Source: Enchytraeus crypticus
Lineage: Eukaryota > Annelida > Clitellata > Enchytraeida > Enchytraeidae
NCBI GenBank assembly: GCA_905160935.1
Contig: CAJHZI010000203.1
Coordinates: 640,001 to 704,000, forward strand
Reading direction: 5' to 3'
DNA: 64,000 bases
Part shown: positions 1 to 11,340 of the stretch, piece by piece
Numbering within the stretch: position 1 is the first letter of the stretch
How the letters are laid out: the number at the start of each line of letters is the position of its first letter
Notes under the pieces: model-generated
What the model was told of the DNA's origin: nothing
Database searches by the model: none
Seen by the model: the letters and a program-made list of their open reading frames with translations, nothing else
Made by a program: the position numbers and the translations under genes

Positions 1-420
1 ATACTGTCAAAGGCTTTTGAATAATCAGGGTATACAGAGTCAACTTGATGGCCGTATCTTAATTTTGTAGCAAAAGAGTTGAAATAACGTAACAATTTGG
101 AGTGTGTAGATCTTTTAGGTAAGAAGTCGTATTGTTTAGAGTGAAGAAACTTAATTGAAGTGAGATAAGCAAGAAATTGATCTTTAATGATCCTTTCCAA
201 AAGCTTACAGATATCTGATAGTGGTAAGTGATATAGAGCGGTAGTTATTAAGGTAAATCTTATTTTCTAGTTTAAAATAGGCATAACAATGGGGCGTTTA
301 AAGTCAAAGAAATTTCACCATAATTTAAGGATATATTGTATAGCATAGAGAGAGGTTTAGAAATTACGTACCTAAGCTTTTTAAGAGAAGAAGGAGGTAG
401 ACTCTCAGCACCAGGGTAGC
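1..420 (-). pseudogene. Non-LTR retrotransposon reverse transcriptase fragment
   Basis: Read on the minus strand, the first 420 bases give a broken CR1/Jockey-type reverse transcriptase. A 'LxxICKLLERIIKDQ'-like helix is followed by 'FLPKRSTHS' and a 'DYSKAFDSI' motif at the very edge of the window (the first catalytic aspartate region). Stops and frame changes interrupt it, for example around 255-290. It is a dead 5'/3'-truncated copy that continues beyond the left edge. It is a different family from the RTE-type LINE at 6.8 kb. Family placement rests on motif recognition only. Confidence 0.6.
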
Positions 421-580
421 CATTATTATTTAATTTACTAATGCTATTAGTACAGAGAATTCAGAAATAATAATATGATGAACTGATACCATCAGAAAAC
501 TATCAGAAATAATACCGACTTAAACCAAATTCACTTCAACTATCTTTAAGGCCGACTAATTGTTATTTTTTCACTAACAG

Positions 581-3423
581 AGAAAATGACTGCAGAAGTG
601 AAAGAGACTGCAATGAGAAGTGAAGGAGAAATAAACTGGAAGAAAATGAGGAAGTCTTCTACGTCACAAATAAAACTGGGTCTTTTGATTGGTATCACAT
701 ATATGAGTCTGCTGGCCTTTCCCAATGGCAGTCCACATGGATTGTGGTGCGGAATCCTGGTCAGTTTGTTGTTATTATAGAGATCAATTAATTAAACTGC
801 TATCTCTCTAAGTGTAGGATATTGACTTGATAGATGAGCACTGAACAATTACACTTAGTTAATTACACTTAGTAATTTTACACAATGTTTAGCACTTCGT
901 AAATTTTATATTACCCTGGTGGCAGCTGTTGTATGCATTCGACTCCCAGAGTTCTGTTCTTCACTAGTTAGAAAATATCACGTAGAGTTGTAGCTCTCTC
1001 TAAATAGAACTTAGAAATCGGCTATCAAAATTTTCCTCGAGATAATTCCTTATTTGGTTATCTGATGCATATCTGTTCCCATCTACCCCTTTCATTATCC
1101 ATTCCATGGAATGTCTTCATCTGCTTTTGTTAATCTTTTGTCAGTTAGGACATGGCTGGAGCCAGTGGCGACGTCTGTAAGAGAGCCTACTCGACCGCGG
1201 ATCAGTATGTGCGGAGTTCAAATCTTAGACACTCTCGTCACTGACGTCGCTTTCGAGTGACGAAACTGACGTTAACTTTAGCTTCATTAGCTTTTTGAAC
1301 CAGAATCTGACCTGCAATGGAAGAAGGAAAGAAAAAGGCCTTGCGAAAGAAGTTGTGATGCTGGATAATTGATAACAGATTTATATGTTGGTTGAAATGG
1401 TTGATATTAAGAGAAAGTCAGATGATGGAAGTGTGTACAGGAGTTATATGAAATAGATCTGCCAATAGGCAGTGTACTAAAGAGAGACAGCTGCAAAAAT
1501 ATAAATAATTGATAAATATCGTAAGGCATAGAAAGAAGAACTGGATGGTTCATATACTGAGAGGGAATTTTAGTTCCGTAAAAGAGATAATTAAGGTAAT
1601 TAATGTGAATTTTATATTTAATTAGTATCTTTAATGTGAATTGTAGATTTAATTAATGTCTTTAATGTGAATTTTATATTCGTCAAATAAAAGTGAGGGG
1701 ATTACTCATACAATGATAACAATACACTTGCATTCGTACAGAAACTGACAGGATAAACTGAAATACGTGCTTTAAAACGTCAACAACTGTGATCGAAAAG
1801 AGGGGGATTTAGCGGAGGGGATTTAGCGCACTCAGTTGAGCTGCGCGTCAGTTGAAAGAAGTAAAGCCACGCTGCACGCGGTTAGTAAATTGTGGGCGAC
1901 CACTTTGGAAGACCGCGTGTAGACAGCTTTGAAAGTAAACAATCCCCAGGGTGTTGGAGGTTATTCTTAAATCCGCGCCGGCTGCTATTGGAGCGCCAAC
2001 AAAAGGCAACGATTACTAATAACCATGAAAAGGAATGGAGGAAATACTGAAAACTACAGAAACAGAAACTTAAGAAAGGAAACATTGTAAACACATGCGG
2101 TATATCATGTGTGTAACTATACGGAATAAATGAAAAATAAAAATAAAAAAGAATATCACAAGCTACATTATCCTATATAACAGTTACAGAGATATATTTA
2201 CATTTTAATCAAGTAATGAAGGTTATTCAGGTAAGTGGCCCGTCACTGACATCGTTTTTGAGTGAGGAAACTGGCTTTAACATTAGCTTTACCAGCTTTT
2301 AATTGAAGGAAGAATGGAAGGAAAAAGGCTAAGGGAGCGTATGATTTGATAATTAATTGAATTCGTTTATCGGTACGAAGAGAAAAGCAAGGGAGAGAAA
2401 CATTAAGAGGAGATATATACAATGGACTTGCCAATAGACAGTGCACTAGAAGAAATGTAATATATTTAAGTGCCTATATAATACATTTCTTTGATTTTTT
2501 AGCTGCTACTTTGCGGAATGGTTGGAACTTTCATCTCAAGAAAAACTTCAAGGATATTGGTATATGAAACAGTGTCTCTCTCTTTCTCTCTCTTTCTCCC
2601 TCTCTTTCTTTCTCTCTCTCGCCCGCTTCTTTTTTCTCTCTCTCTTTCTCTCTTTCTCCCCTTCCCTCTCTCCCTATATCTTATCGCGCATTCATATTAC
2701 GTGAATTTTGTGTATAGTTTGTATTGAATAACTCCTCAATTTGAAGTCAATATTTGGTATGTAGGTTACGTATGCTTCTATATGCATGTGAAATACGGAC
2801 CTGAAGGAAGGAGGATCAGGAAAGTTGACATTTTGGAACTGTGGATATGGAGATCGAAGGACGGAAAGGAATAGCTGGACCCCTAAAATACCAATGATGA
2901 CGTCCTGTAGAGTGTTGGCAGAGATAGACGTTGAATTAAGAAATATGAAGAACCTGTTAGGAAACATTCTACCGAATGATAGTTGACTGACTGGAGTAAG
3001 ACATCGCGCAAGTGGCGACGATTTTAAAGATTTTGGACCTCGGATCAGTATGTGCGGGGCTCAAATCCTGGGCTCGCCCGACACTGACATCGCTTTCGAT
3101 TGAGGAAACTAACGTTAATATTAGATTTTTAGTTTTACTAAAATAAGTCATAATAGGATGATTGAAAGTAAAGATAAGCGGAGGTAGACAGGAACGACAG
3201 TTGGGGTAGAGATCCATGGCAACTTGGATGTATATATATAAAGCTTTTTAGCTTTATATATATATATATACATATAAAAACGAATGGATAAACTTCAAAA
3301 GTCTAAGGACAGGAGAATGTCTATTCTAATTCCGACCCTGGTTGAACTAGGATTTAAGGGAAGATGATGACGATGATGATGATGATTATATATATATATA
3401 TACTGTATATATATACATATATA

Positions 3424-3464
<41 letters not shown>

Positions 3465-5293
3465 CAATATATGTATAGGCCCCTACATTGAAATTATTCA
3501 ACCTATTGAGATATCCATATGTATTAATTTTTGAATTGTTCTAATCACATTCTTTAACTGACTGCAGCTGATGTCGCACATGATACTTTGCATGGTCTCG
3601 ATGATATATTGCCCTCTGCTGACGGCTTCATCAGCTTTTTCAGCCAATTCGACGCGGAAGGTAAGATAATGTCTACCATGAACCTTTCATGTTTTATATT
3701 GAACTAAATTACATTTGGTAAATTATTGCTTCAAGGAAAAGGTTATTATGTTAGGTAACAGAATATCCAATCTTTCGATCATATTTCGTCGCAATATTTA
3801 TTGGTCTCTTTAAGAACAAAATAAAAATGCAAAACGAATCTACTTCTCCTTCTAGTGTACTTCCTAACGCTAGGTTCATGATATCTTCCAACCAATTGTA
3901 TCCTCAACCATTATTTTAATCCCCATATATGAATTTAACATCAGTCCATCCAAAATCCAAAATCTTGGTCTGCTTCTCTTTTCCCTTGGAAAGTTAGATG
4001 CAGACCAATGACACAGAATATTCAAAGATTAGATAAACATTTTATGTAAGGGTGAAAAGTTAGATTGAGGAGAGAATTGGTTGAAAGAGTTATATGCAAT
4101 GGACCTGCCGTTAGACAGTGTAAACACATCAGAGTCTGAATAATATACCTAATAAACACAAACATGAATTGTGAATTATGCACTTGTTTAAATTGCGTCT
4201 CTGTACTTTTCGTATTTCAGACATTCTTACAGGACAATGAACTGGAATCTAAATCCTTACTGGTACATTGAACACACTGCTTACAATTCATTTACATGCA
4301 TAAATGCAGCTTATAGTTTAAATCTTCCCATAAATGAGAATTCCGGGATCTGCTAATAAATTTAGTATAAATTAGGTCTATTATTAAATCTCGCGAGACA
4401 TTTGCCAATAGATACAAAAATGTAACTATTTCTGTGAATATCAAGAAGGGAACTGCATTTCTGGTCCAAAAATATCACTCTCTTTCTTTTAGTGCATTGC
4501 CCACTGGCAGGTTCATGGTAGGCCATATATAGCGATTCCACTCTTCTCTGTCTTCCGCTTTCCTTTTCATTTCCACATATGAGTGGGTCTTTAAATCATC
4601 TAACATACCTAATCTAGGTCTGCCTCTGCCTCTTTTCCCTTCCATTCTACCTTCTATGACCTCTATTAATAGACCTTCCCCCGCTTAGAATGTGTCCTAT
4701 CCAATAATCCAACTCTTCCTCTTATTTCTAAATACTATTTCTTAATACAATATCACTAAGTCTTTAAATTAATGCAGATTTCTATCCTTCAAAGGACGCC
4801 TCTACCATTGCCTTGTGACGAGGAACCGGAAATTAAATTTTAATTGATTGAATGATTGAACCATAGCATATGCTATATATGAACATCGAGCTGTCATGAG
4901 TGAAATCATTTTGCTGGTAAAGTAAAATTTACAACTTAATTTAATGAAAGCAATTTGAGTCGATTTTATCGATTCGGTACGGCCTACATGGTTACGGTCT
5001 TTAATATTTTTGTCGTTAATTTTTCGATATCAGGTAAATCAATCTTTGATCGATTTACCTGATATCGAAAAATTAACGACAAATCGATCAAAGATCGATT
5101 TACCTGATATCGAAAAATAAAATCCATTGAATTAAATGTACATGTAGTCTATTAATGTAGTATGGGATAAGTACTGGAATGGGTAAATCAATCTTTGATC
5201 GATTTACCCATTCCAGTACTTATTACATATTACATTAATAGACTACATGGCCATGTAATTCATTGGATTCAGAATAGCGCCCGCCCAGTTATC

Positions 5294-5358
<65 letters not shown>

Positions 5359-5443
5359 ACCTTTTGTTCTGACAAAGGGTAGATGCATGGTACTTTTTCA
5401 CACTCATAGCCTGCGTAAATGGTCCATTAAGAGCTCTCTTCGC

Positions 5444-5505
<62 letters not shown>

Positions 5506-8500
5506 TTATTTATTTATTTATTTATTACAATTATGCATAAATAGAAATAAGTGAACCCATTCACAATGGGTTATGCCTTATTCGCACCATATGAAGCCTA
5601 TCACTAGAGTAACAATATGGCTTCTGAAGTGGTTTCCAGTTGCCTTCCGCATCTCTAACTTAGTTGCCTCTAACGATATTGCAGCTAAAGATTGGTTTAT
5701 TATTCAGTGTCCCGGTTACAATACGGAAACATCCAGTTATATCAGTTAGTTGAATATATGAATGAGTATTATTATGAGTAACGTAGTATAAGTAAACTGA
5801 TTGTGAGATTCCAATAAACCTTTGTCTTTTTAATAGCTTCTTGGAAGCAACACAGTACACATTTAATTTGTATTCTATTCTGTGTTTTTAGAAAGTTCTT
5901 CAATTCATGCTTCTACTACTGATGACAATGTTTGGAATGGTGAGCGTTGCACAAACCACAGTATTAATATCTCACTCATCTGCGACACTCTTTGGGCATT
6001 CACTCTGCCAAAACGCGGTAAATAAATAGTAATAAAATAAATAATAAAGGCTTTAAGTAGGTTTCCTTATACAACCATGATGGGACGTCCCCAGCACATG
6101 TCAATTCAACTCGATTCATTCCAAAGCGATATGAAAAAAGATGTGCTGAGGGGAAAGAAAAGATCCTAAACGATGCCAGTCCGGTGATAAAAAAAACAGT
6201 CAGGCTAGATGAAAAAAGTCTATATTGGGAAAAGATGTGTCTTCAACCTACAACGGAAAGTGGAAGTAGTAGAACATGAGCGAAGATCAGGAAGCAGAGA
6301 GTTCCCAACAGTAGAAGCGGAGAAAGAAAATGAATGTCTACCTAAGGAAGTGAGAATATTAGGAATTTGGAGTAGTTTGTTATCGGAAGAACGAAGCTTA
6401 CGAAAAGGTTGATATTGTAATATGAGATCTCCTTGTTTCTTTATGTCTTAACAGCGCAGTTGTTAGAGAGTCAGATAAGGTTATGAAGTTTTTAATGACA
6501 AATCCTGAGGTGAATTGTACTCCCGTGGGTTCGACTCCTGACCGCGTTGATTCGAGAGTAGGATTTAAGAGAGTCAAAAGACTGGTTAAACTGAAAGTTG
6601 AATAAATTGACTAATAGTTTCAACATAAGATATCAAAGCGATAGATATCAACATGATTGGTAATTCACGTTAATCGTATTCTACTTTTAGTTTAATTACA
6701 ACTTATTACATAGAAATAAGCACGGTTGCAATTCGCAAATCAACTTCCTTGGTTAACGTGAGGATACGTAGAGTTTCATTTTATGGATCGACATAGACAG
6801 GTTTAAATAGGAAATGGAATCAAAAGTGCCCCACAGTTATACCAAGAGGACATTCCATGCTCCCTAAAAGGATAAGCGTGGGCACATGGAATGTGAGAAC
6901 AATGGGTGAAAGGGGAAAGTTAGGAAATGTGAAGAGGGAAATGAAAAGAGGGAAAATATATGTCCTACGGATGAGTGAAGTAAGGTGGTTGGGAACTGGA
7001 GATTTTTTAAGTGATGGGTACATGGTTGTATACTCCGGAGGAGATAAAAGGGAGAAGGGCGTGGCTATGATATTGGATAGAAATATAAGTGAACGAGTAA
7101 CAAAGGTTCTCCAGTGCAGTGACAGACTGATGTTAGTGCGGATCAAAGCAGATCCAGTAGATTTGGTGTTTATCCAAATCCACACGCCTACATCAGCCTC
7201 AGAGGATGGGGAAATTGAAGCGATGTACGAAACAATAGAAGGAATGATTAAAGGAGAAAAGGCCACAGATCAAGTGATAGTTTTGGGGGATTGGAACGCG
7301 GTGGTGGGTGAAGGGAGAGATGGAAATGAAGTTGGGGAATATGGTCTAGGAAAAAGAAATGAGAGAGGACAGAAATTGGTTGACTTTTGCAATAGAATGC
7401 GATTAGTGGTGACCAGTACTTGGCTCGAACATGAGAAGAGAAGGCGTTACACGTGGAAGAAACCAGGAAGCACAGGAAACGAGAGAAGATACCAGATAGC
7501 CTACATTCTGATTAAGCAACAGTTCAGGACTAGTATGAAGAATTCAAGAGCCTATCCAGGAGCCGATGTTAATTCAGACCACAATCTAGTAATGGCAAAA
7601 GTAGGGTTTCAGATGAAGAAAATACTTAAGAAGAAAAGCAGTAAGAGATGGAATTTGAACGGATTGAACAAGAAAAGAAGTCAGTTTCAGGAAGTAGTTG
7701 AAAGAGAAGTTAAGGAAATGAAGGACTAAGAAAGAACAGGGGTAAATGAAAGATGGTGTCAGCTAAACGAGGCTATTATAATAGGTACAAAAGAAGTTTA
7801 TGGCTTTTGTAAAGCTAACAAAGCTAAGAAATCCTTGGATCACAAGCGAGATGCTAGACAAAATGGATGAAAGGAGGAAATGGAAAAGTATTGACACCAA
7901 TCACAGCCGAAGGAAATATAAAAGCTTAAACAATGAACTTATAAGAATTACAAACAAAGCAAAAGATCACTGGTGGAGTAAAAAGTGTGATGATTTAGCA
8001 TAATATGATAAAAGAGGGAGATTTGATCTAGTATACCTGGAATTCAGGGTATTAACAAGAACCGATACGAAAAGAAAGGAGACGCAAACAACATTAGTAT
8101 AATGGGTAACGATGGAGAATTGAAGACCGAGCCGGTAGAAGTAAAAGAAAGATTGAGAGAATATGTAGAAGAATTATATGATAAGGCTGGGAAACCAGTT
8201 CAAGAGGATTTTAAAATAGAAGAAGAGAATATCATAGAAAACGATAAAAGGGGCCCTGATTTAATGAAGGAGGAAATTTATTCTGCAATTATCAGTATGA
8301 AGAAAGGGAAAGCAGTAGGAATAAATGAAATCCCAGCGGAATTCTTGAAAATGTTGGAAGGAGAAACACTCAGTAAGTTAATGGAGGTATGTATGGAAGT
8401 GTATAGTACAGGTATTTGGCCAGACGACTTCACCAAGTCAGTGAAGATCCCAATCCCCAAAAAAGCCCATGCTGTGGAGTGTTCGGATTACAGAACAGTC

Positions 8501-9792
8501 AGTTTAATACCTCATGCATCGAAGATCTTATTAAAAGATAGTAAATAATCGCATTCAGTCGAAAGCAGAGATGATACTGAGCAAGACAATTTGGTTTTAG
8601 GAAAGGATGCGGCACAAGAGAAGCAATAGGGGTAATGCGGGTTCTTTGCGAAAGAAGCTTAGAATATGGAAATGACGTTTTTGTATGCTTTGTAGACATC
8701 GAGAAGGCCTTTGACAGGATTGATTGGATAACGATGTTGTATATCTTAAAAAGTATAGGAATTGACTGCAGAGATAGAAGACTAATTTTGAACTTGTACA
8801 TGAATCAAAGAGAAGTTATCAAAATACAAGAAGAATACTCAGAAGAAAGCAAAAAAGGACGTGGAGTAAGACAAGGTTGTAGCATTTCGCCGCTGCTGTT
8901 TAACATTTACTCAGAGGCAATGATGTAGGAAGCCATGGAAGACATGGAAGAAGAAATAAAAGTAGGAGGGAAATTGTTACAAGATGTACGATTTGCAGAT
9001 GACCAAGGAATGGTAGCGGGTAGCGAGATTGGACTGCAGAAGATAATGGATAGGCTGTATGAAACGGCATTGAGATATGGCATGAAGATTAATATAAAAA
9101 AAGACCAAGGTTATGAGAGTGTCCAATAATGACACTCTCATGGTTGAGAGGATTAGTTGGACTAAAAAGGTTACAAATGAGGAAGTTCTAGAGAGAGTTG
9201 GCACAGATAGACAGTTGATAAATGTATTAAGAAATAGGAAGGAGAGTTGGATAAGATACATTCTAAGGGGGGAAGGTCTACTAAAAGAGGTCATAGAAGG
9301 TAAAATGGAAGGAAAAAGAGGCAGGGGCAGGCCGAGATCAGGTATGTTAGATGATTTAAAGACCCACTCATATGTGGAAATGAAGAGGAAGGCGGAAGAC
9401 AGTGGAGAAGAAAGAGTGGAGGCGTTATATACCATGGACCTGCCAGTAGGCAGTGCACTAAGAGAGAGAGAGAGAGGAATCAAAAGAGCGGTTATGCTTC
9501 GGCCTGGCCTCATGGAGTGTATATACACAAATGGGTTTTCATGCGATCCTCTGGAAGAGGAAAACTCAGACTGCTATTAAAGCGGTCTCAAGCACGCGAC
9601 CACTCGTTCAAGAGGCGAGCGTTCTCTCACTGCGCCCCAAAGCGTTCCTAACCTGTCCATAGAGACTTAGCTAACGTTTTCTTTTTCTTTCAGAAGGATC
9701 ATCAGGAAGATGGAGTATCACCAGAGAGTCACGTGGTCCAGGTGGAACAAGCTGCGGCCCTGCCCATCAAATCTCTACCAGTGGATGTATAG
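581..9792 (+). CDS. Multipass membrane protein, unrecognised, five coding exons
   Basis: Five exons join in one frame: 581-759, 3568-3660, 4221-4262, 5892-6017 and 9694-9792 (stop TAG at 9790). Each inner boundary has a usable AG/GT (for example ttttttcactaacag|, cgtatttcag|, ctttttctttcag|, aag|gtaaga), and every junction after exon 1 is phase 0. From the first ATG (586) the product is 177 residues: a basic/acidic N-terminus, a hydrophobic segment at about 31-45, a second at about 51-78, an NST glycosylation sequon at 85-87, a third at about 105-130, and a hydrophilic 32-residue tail. That suggests a three- or four-pass membrane protein. The GLWCGIL motif before the second segment is loosely like CD20/MS4A-type tetraspans, but this is weak. 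Exon 1 begins after an acceptor with two extra bases, so 5' exons (coding or UTR) lie left of the window, or ATG 586 is the start. Exon 4 has a second in-frame donor at 5939/5940 (atg|gtgagc) that would shorten the third hydrophobic segment. Function unknown. Confidence 0.6.
1145..1300 (+). repeat. SINE family S4 copy
   Basis: Begins with 'gtggcgacgtctgtaagag', has a box-B-like 'gagttcaaatc', and ends in the S4 core 'gtcactgacgtcgctttcg' followed by 'gttaactttagctt'. The same block recurs at 2225-2305, 2995-3140, 23150-23215 and 26690-26805. The head looks tRNA-derived, but no cloverleaf was verified. Confidence 0.6.
1855..2090 (+). repeat. Interspersed repeat S6
   Basis: The stretch containing 'aaatccgcgccggctg' and 'aaaggcaacgattactaat' recurs in reverse complement at 24270-24425 and in part at 49566-49640. 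Copies are about 80% alike by eye. No coding potential or terminal structure was recognised, so the class is unknown. Confidence 0.6.
2225..2450 (+). repeat. S4 core joined to an RTE LINE 3' tail
   Basis: The S4 core (2235-2300) runs directly into the RTE-LINE 3' tail, recognisable by 'gaaggaagaatggaagg' and 'caatagacagtgcacta'. This is either a composite element or nested insertions. Confidence 0.5.
2572..2680 (+). repeat. CT-rich simple repeat
   Basis: Imperfect (CT)n with TTTC interruptions. Open frames across it are low-complexity Leu/Ser/Phe runs and are not genes. Confidence 0.8.
2758..2960 (+). pseudogene. RTE-type LINE C-terminal fragment
   Basis: Plus-strand translation gives a degenerate 'LLYACEIRT..RKED' block. 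This corresponds to the conserved 'LLYGCE.WTL' region downstream of the reverse transcriptase in RTE-like LINEs. Multiple stops. Confidence 0.45.
2995..3140 (+). repeat. SINE family S4 copy
   Basis: Carries 'gcaagtggcgacgat', 'cggatcagtatgtgcgg', 'ggctcaaatcctgggctc' and then 'gacatcgctttcgattg', matching the copy at 1145-1300 in the same order. Confidence 0.6.
3230..3470 (+). repeat. AT dinucleotide tracts and a short S3 SINE tail
   Basis: Several (AT)n runs (3235-3262, 3389-3462) flank an S3 tail (about 3300-3390: 'ccgaccctggttgaac', then a GATGATGATG run). The AT run follows directly on the GAT tail. Confidence 0.7.
4485..4745 (-). repeat. RTE LINE 3' end, reverse orientation
   Basis: Reverse complement of the 3' end of the 6.8-9.5 kb RTE element. 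The minus strand reads as the conserved C-terminal block '..[26 protein letters not shown]', followed by the 'actaaaagaaagagag' tail. Lies in intron 3 of the multipass gene. Confidence 0.7.
4785..4850 (+). repeat. CR1/L2 LINE 3'-tail fragment
   Basis: 'ggacgcctctaccattgcc' and 'gacgaggaaccggaaatta' match the last bases of the CR1/L2-type copy at about 38465-38530, followed by a degenerate ATTGA tail. Confidence 0.5.
5012..5250. repeat. Two nested perfect palindromes with the same 11-nt loop
   Basis: Palindrome 1 (5012-5080) has 29-bp perfect arms around the loop aatctttgatc. A third half-copy follows at 5085-5118. Palindrome 2 (5170-5220) has 20-bp perfect arms around the identical loop, and an outer arm pair of about 19 bp (about 5143-5161 with about 5230-5248) extends it. 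The shared loop and 'gatttacc' stem ends point to a foldback element or a palindrome that grew by templated repair. Confidence 0.8.
5283..5525 (+). repeat. Compound microsatellites (CT)n(CA)n and (CT)n(TA)n(TTTA)n
   Basis: (CT)~21 followed by (CA)~8 at 5300-5357. A second compound tract runs from about 5440 with CT, then TA, then TTTA units. The Leu/Ser and Tyr/Ile open frame across it is an artefact. Confidence 0.85.
5555..5660 (-). repeat. SINE family S2 fragment, reverse orientation
   Basis: 'caatatggcttctgaagtg' and 'gtttccagttgcc' are the reverse complement of the S2 block 'ggaaaccacctcagaagcc'. Confidence 0.5.
6065..6200 (-). repeat. SINE family S5 copy, reverse orientation
   Basis: 'gggacgtccccagcacatg', 'gatgtgctgaggggaaag' and 'gccagtccggtgat' match the copies at 32020-32205 and 38555-38765 in order. 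Lies at the start of the last intron of the multipass gene. Confidence 0.6.
6452..6680 (+). repeat. SINE family S1 copy (tRNA-derived type)
   Basis: An A-box-like start, then 'tgacaaatcctgaggtgaa', a box-B-like 'gggttcgactcctg', 'ccgcgttgattcgagagta' and the tail 'gatagatatcaaca'. The best copy is 22686-22905. Confidence 0.6.
6820..9480 (+). pseudogene. RTE-type non-LTR retrotransposon, nearly full length, inactivated
   Basis: Frame 6857-7729 (290 aa) is an AP-type endonuclease with the block order GTWNVRTM, SEVRW, GDWNAVVG and NSDHNLV. The 'QIDYIL' block is altered to 'QIAYIL', and the usual Tyr in 'VYAPTS' is His ('IHTPTS'). Reverse transcriptase pieces follow in shifting frames: 8102-8548 ('KKGKAVGINEIPAEF'), 8635-8928 ('DIEKAFDRIDW', 'GVRQGCSISPLLFN'), 8935-9129 ('VRFADDQGMVAGS', catalytic ADD kept), and a C-terminal block 9113-9580 ('[17 protein letters not shown]'). 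The last bases are 'ctgccagtaggcagtgcac' plus (GA)n. Stops at about 7728, 8003, 8548 and 8928 make it non-functional. Assignment to RTE (the group whose endonuclease was co-opted in ruminant CFDP2) is from motif style. Confidence 0.85.
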
Positions 9793-9839
9793 TATGGGTG
9801 GACTGAGAGACCAACAGAAGCTTGATATACTGTAGACAC

Positions 9840-10080
9840 TACCAGGGGCGTAGCCAGGATTTTGTCATGGGGGATTTGTCAAAATGGGGACGGAAACTGG
9901 AATCATTGTTATGAGATGGAGGAACCACGCGTAAACCGAAAGAACGGGGTCAAGGGACATAATTTTATATCCCCCGGGGGGTCCAGGGCGGAGTTGGTAG
10001 AGAGTCTGGGAACTTCTCCCAGCTGAAGGACTTTTTTGTAAATAATGTCTGCAATATGATAGCATTTGATAGCATACGGA
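9840..10080. repeat. G-rich MITE-like fragment
   Basis: 'ccaggggcgtagccaggat' followed by GGGGGA, then 'tatcccccggggggtccag'. This is the style of short non-autonomous DNA elements common in invertebrates. The 'ggcgta(g/a)cca' end also appears at 10740 and, inverted, at 11280-11330. No target-site duplication was established. Confidence 0.4.
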
Positions 10081-10129
10081 ACTGTAAAAAGTCATTCTAT
10101 AGGAGTTATTGCATTTTCTGTAGATATAA

Positions 10130-10337
10130 GCCTACAAAACGCAACGGGAAACCACCTCAGAAGCCATATTTTCCCAAGCTATAGGCTACATAAGGTATAG
10201 ATAAGGCATAGACTTTGTGAAGGGATTAACTAGTTGATCTAAGGCGTGCTCTTATGGAGCGAGAAAGCAGACTTTGATTATGAATATGTACCTTGAACCA
10301 GCCAATTGGCAGTGCACTGAAGAGAGAGAGAGAGATA
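10130..10337 (+). repeat. SINE family S2 copy with RTE-like 3' tail
   Basis: 'gaaaccacctcagaagcca', 'ccaagctataggctac', 'aaggcatagactttgtgaa', 'gagcgagaaagcagacttt', then 'ccaattggcagtgcactga' and (GA)n. The last part matches the 3' end of the RTE LINE at 9440-9475, which suggests this SINE borrows that LINE's machinery. Confidence 0.75.
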
Positions 10338-10724
10338 GCCTACATATTCCACAATAGTTTGTCTTATACAAATTATAGACACATGTCCGTCATAACCTTT
10401 CGGCGTTCAATGCAGGATTACGTTGAACGGTTTTCAGTGCAGGATTTTTGTTTTAGTTATTCAATTCTCGTCCTTTATTTGAAAAGCAATAAGATATACG
10501 CTTTTTTATAAATAAACATACATTTAACCTAATACCAATACACCATTTCCTCAGCTTGAAATCATCCATCTAACACAACCATGTCGCACTTTGCCAAGAC
10601 TCTAGATCAAGCTGATTTCTGAATTTCGGATCATAAATTGATCCGAAGGACTGAATATTTCGAAGTATACATGAGTATGAGTATTTAAGAGTGAATGTTG
10701 ATTGACACTTGAACTGTTGATTTG

Positions 10725-11340
10725 TCTGCTTTCACCATTGGCGTAACCACCGGGGCGACAGGGGGAACACGTCCCCTCCAGAATTTAGAGTGGGGGGGAC
10801 ATGCATGCAAATGTCCCCCCCAGAATTTTAGCTCAAATATGTATAGTTTATGTAAGAAATTTAATATATATATATATACTTTATGTAAAAATATAAATAC
10901 TTTATGTAGGCCCTAGTTATATTTTAAATATACATGTATATACTTTATGTAAAAATTACCCTATATTGAAGAACAGTTAAATTTATTCAATAATTTTAAT
11001 CTTCCATTATACAGGGCCTCTAGTATACCAAATATGGACCCATATTTGGGCCCATATTTGGTATACTAGAATTTTTCTTAATTTCGTAGAACTTAGTTTC
11101 ACTAGCTCAATTTTTTTCAAATATGGGCCCATATGGACCGGACCCATATTTCCCTTGCCCCCCCCCCCTAACCACTGCTCTTACATACATATTTACACAT
11201 AGAAATTGCCAGAAAAACAATGAAAATCTAGTTGAAATTTTTTTCGCCGGGCCTAAGGGGGGCAGCCCCCACCTATGGATACGCCACTGATTGTGTCCCC
11301 CCCAGATTTTCGGTCGTGGTTACGCCCATGGTTTTCACAA
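10725..11340. repeat. Foldback/MITE-like element with inverted 'ggcgtaaccac' ends
   Basis: It starts with 'ccattggcgtaaccaccgg' plus a G-run/C-run block (about 10790-10822), and ends with 'tcccccccagattttcgg' plus 'gtggttacgcccatgg', the reverse complement of the start. A further near-perfect 22-bp-arm hairpin (11020-11069, centred on 'atttgggcccatatt', one mismatch) and a C-run (11157-11168) lie inside. 'ggatacgccactgat' at 11278 may be the end of a nested relative. No coding sequence. Confidence 0.55.

Larger units (their letters stand above)
760..3567 (+). other. Intron 1 of the multipass gene, filled with SINE and LINE fragments
   Basis: No further convincing exon is seen here. The intron is a patchwork: S4 SINE pieces near 1145-1300, 2225-2305 and 2995-3140; RTE-LINE tail pieces near 1320-1490, 1525-1590, 2285-2450 and 2758-2960; an S6 copy at 1855-2090; a CT-rich tract at 2572-2680; and AT dinucleotide runs at 3230-3470 that include a short S3 tail (3295-3390). 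Confidence 0.55.

Noticed and set aside
3568-6017. Alternative phase-1 reading of the first-gene exons (DVAHDTLHG.., ESSSIHAST..)
   Set aside because: The +1 frame also joins, but phase 0 gives membrane helices in two exons and a sensible C-terminus, and it accommodates the exon at 4221-4262, where the alternative frame hits a stop.
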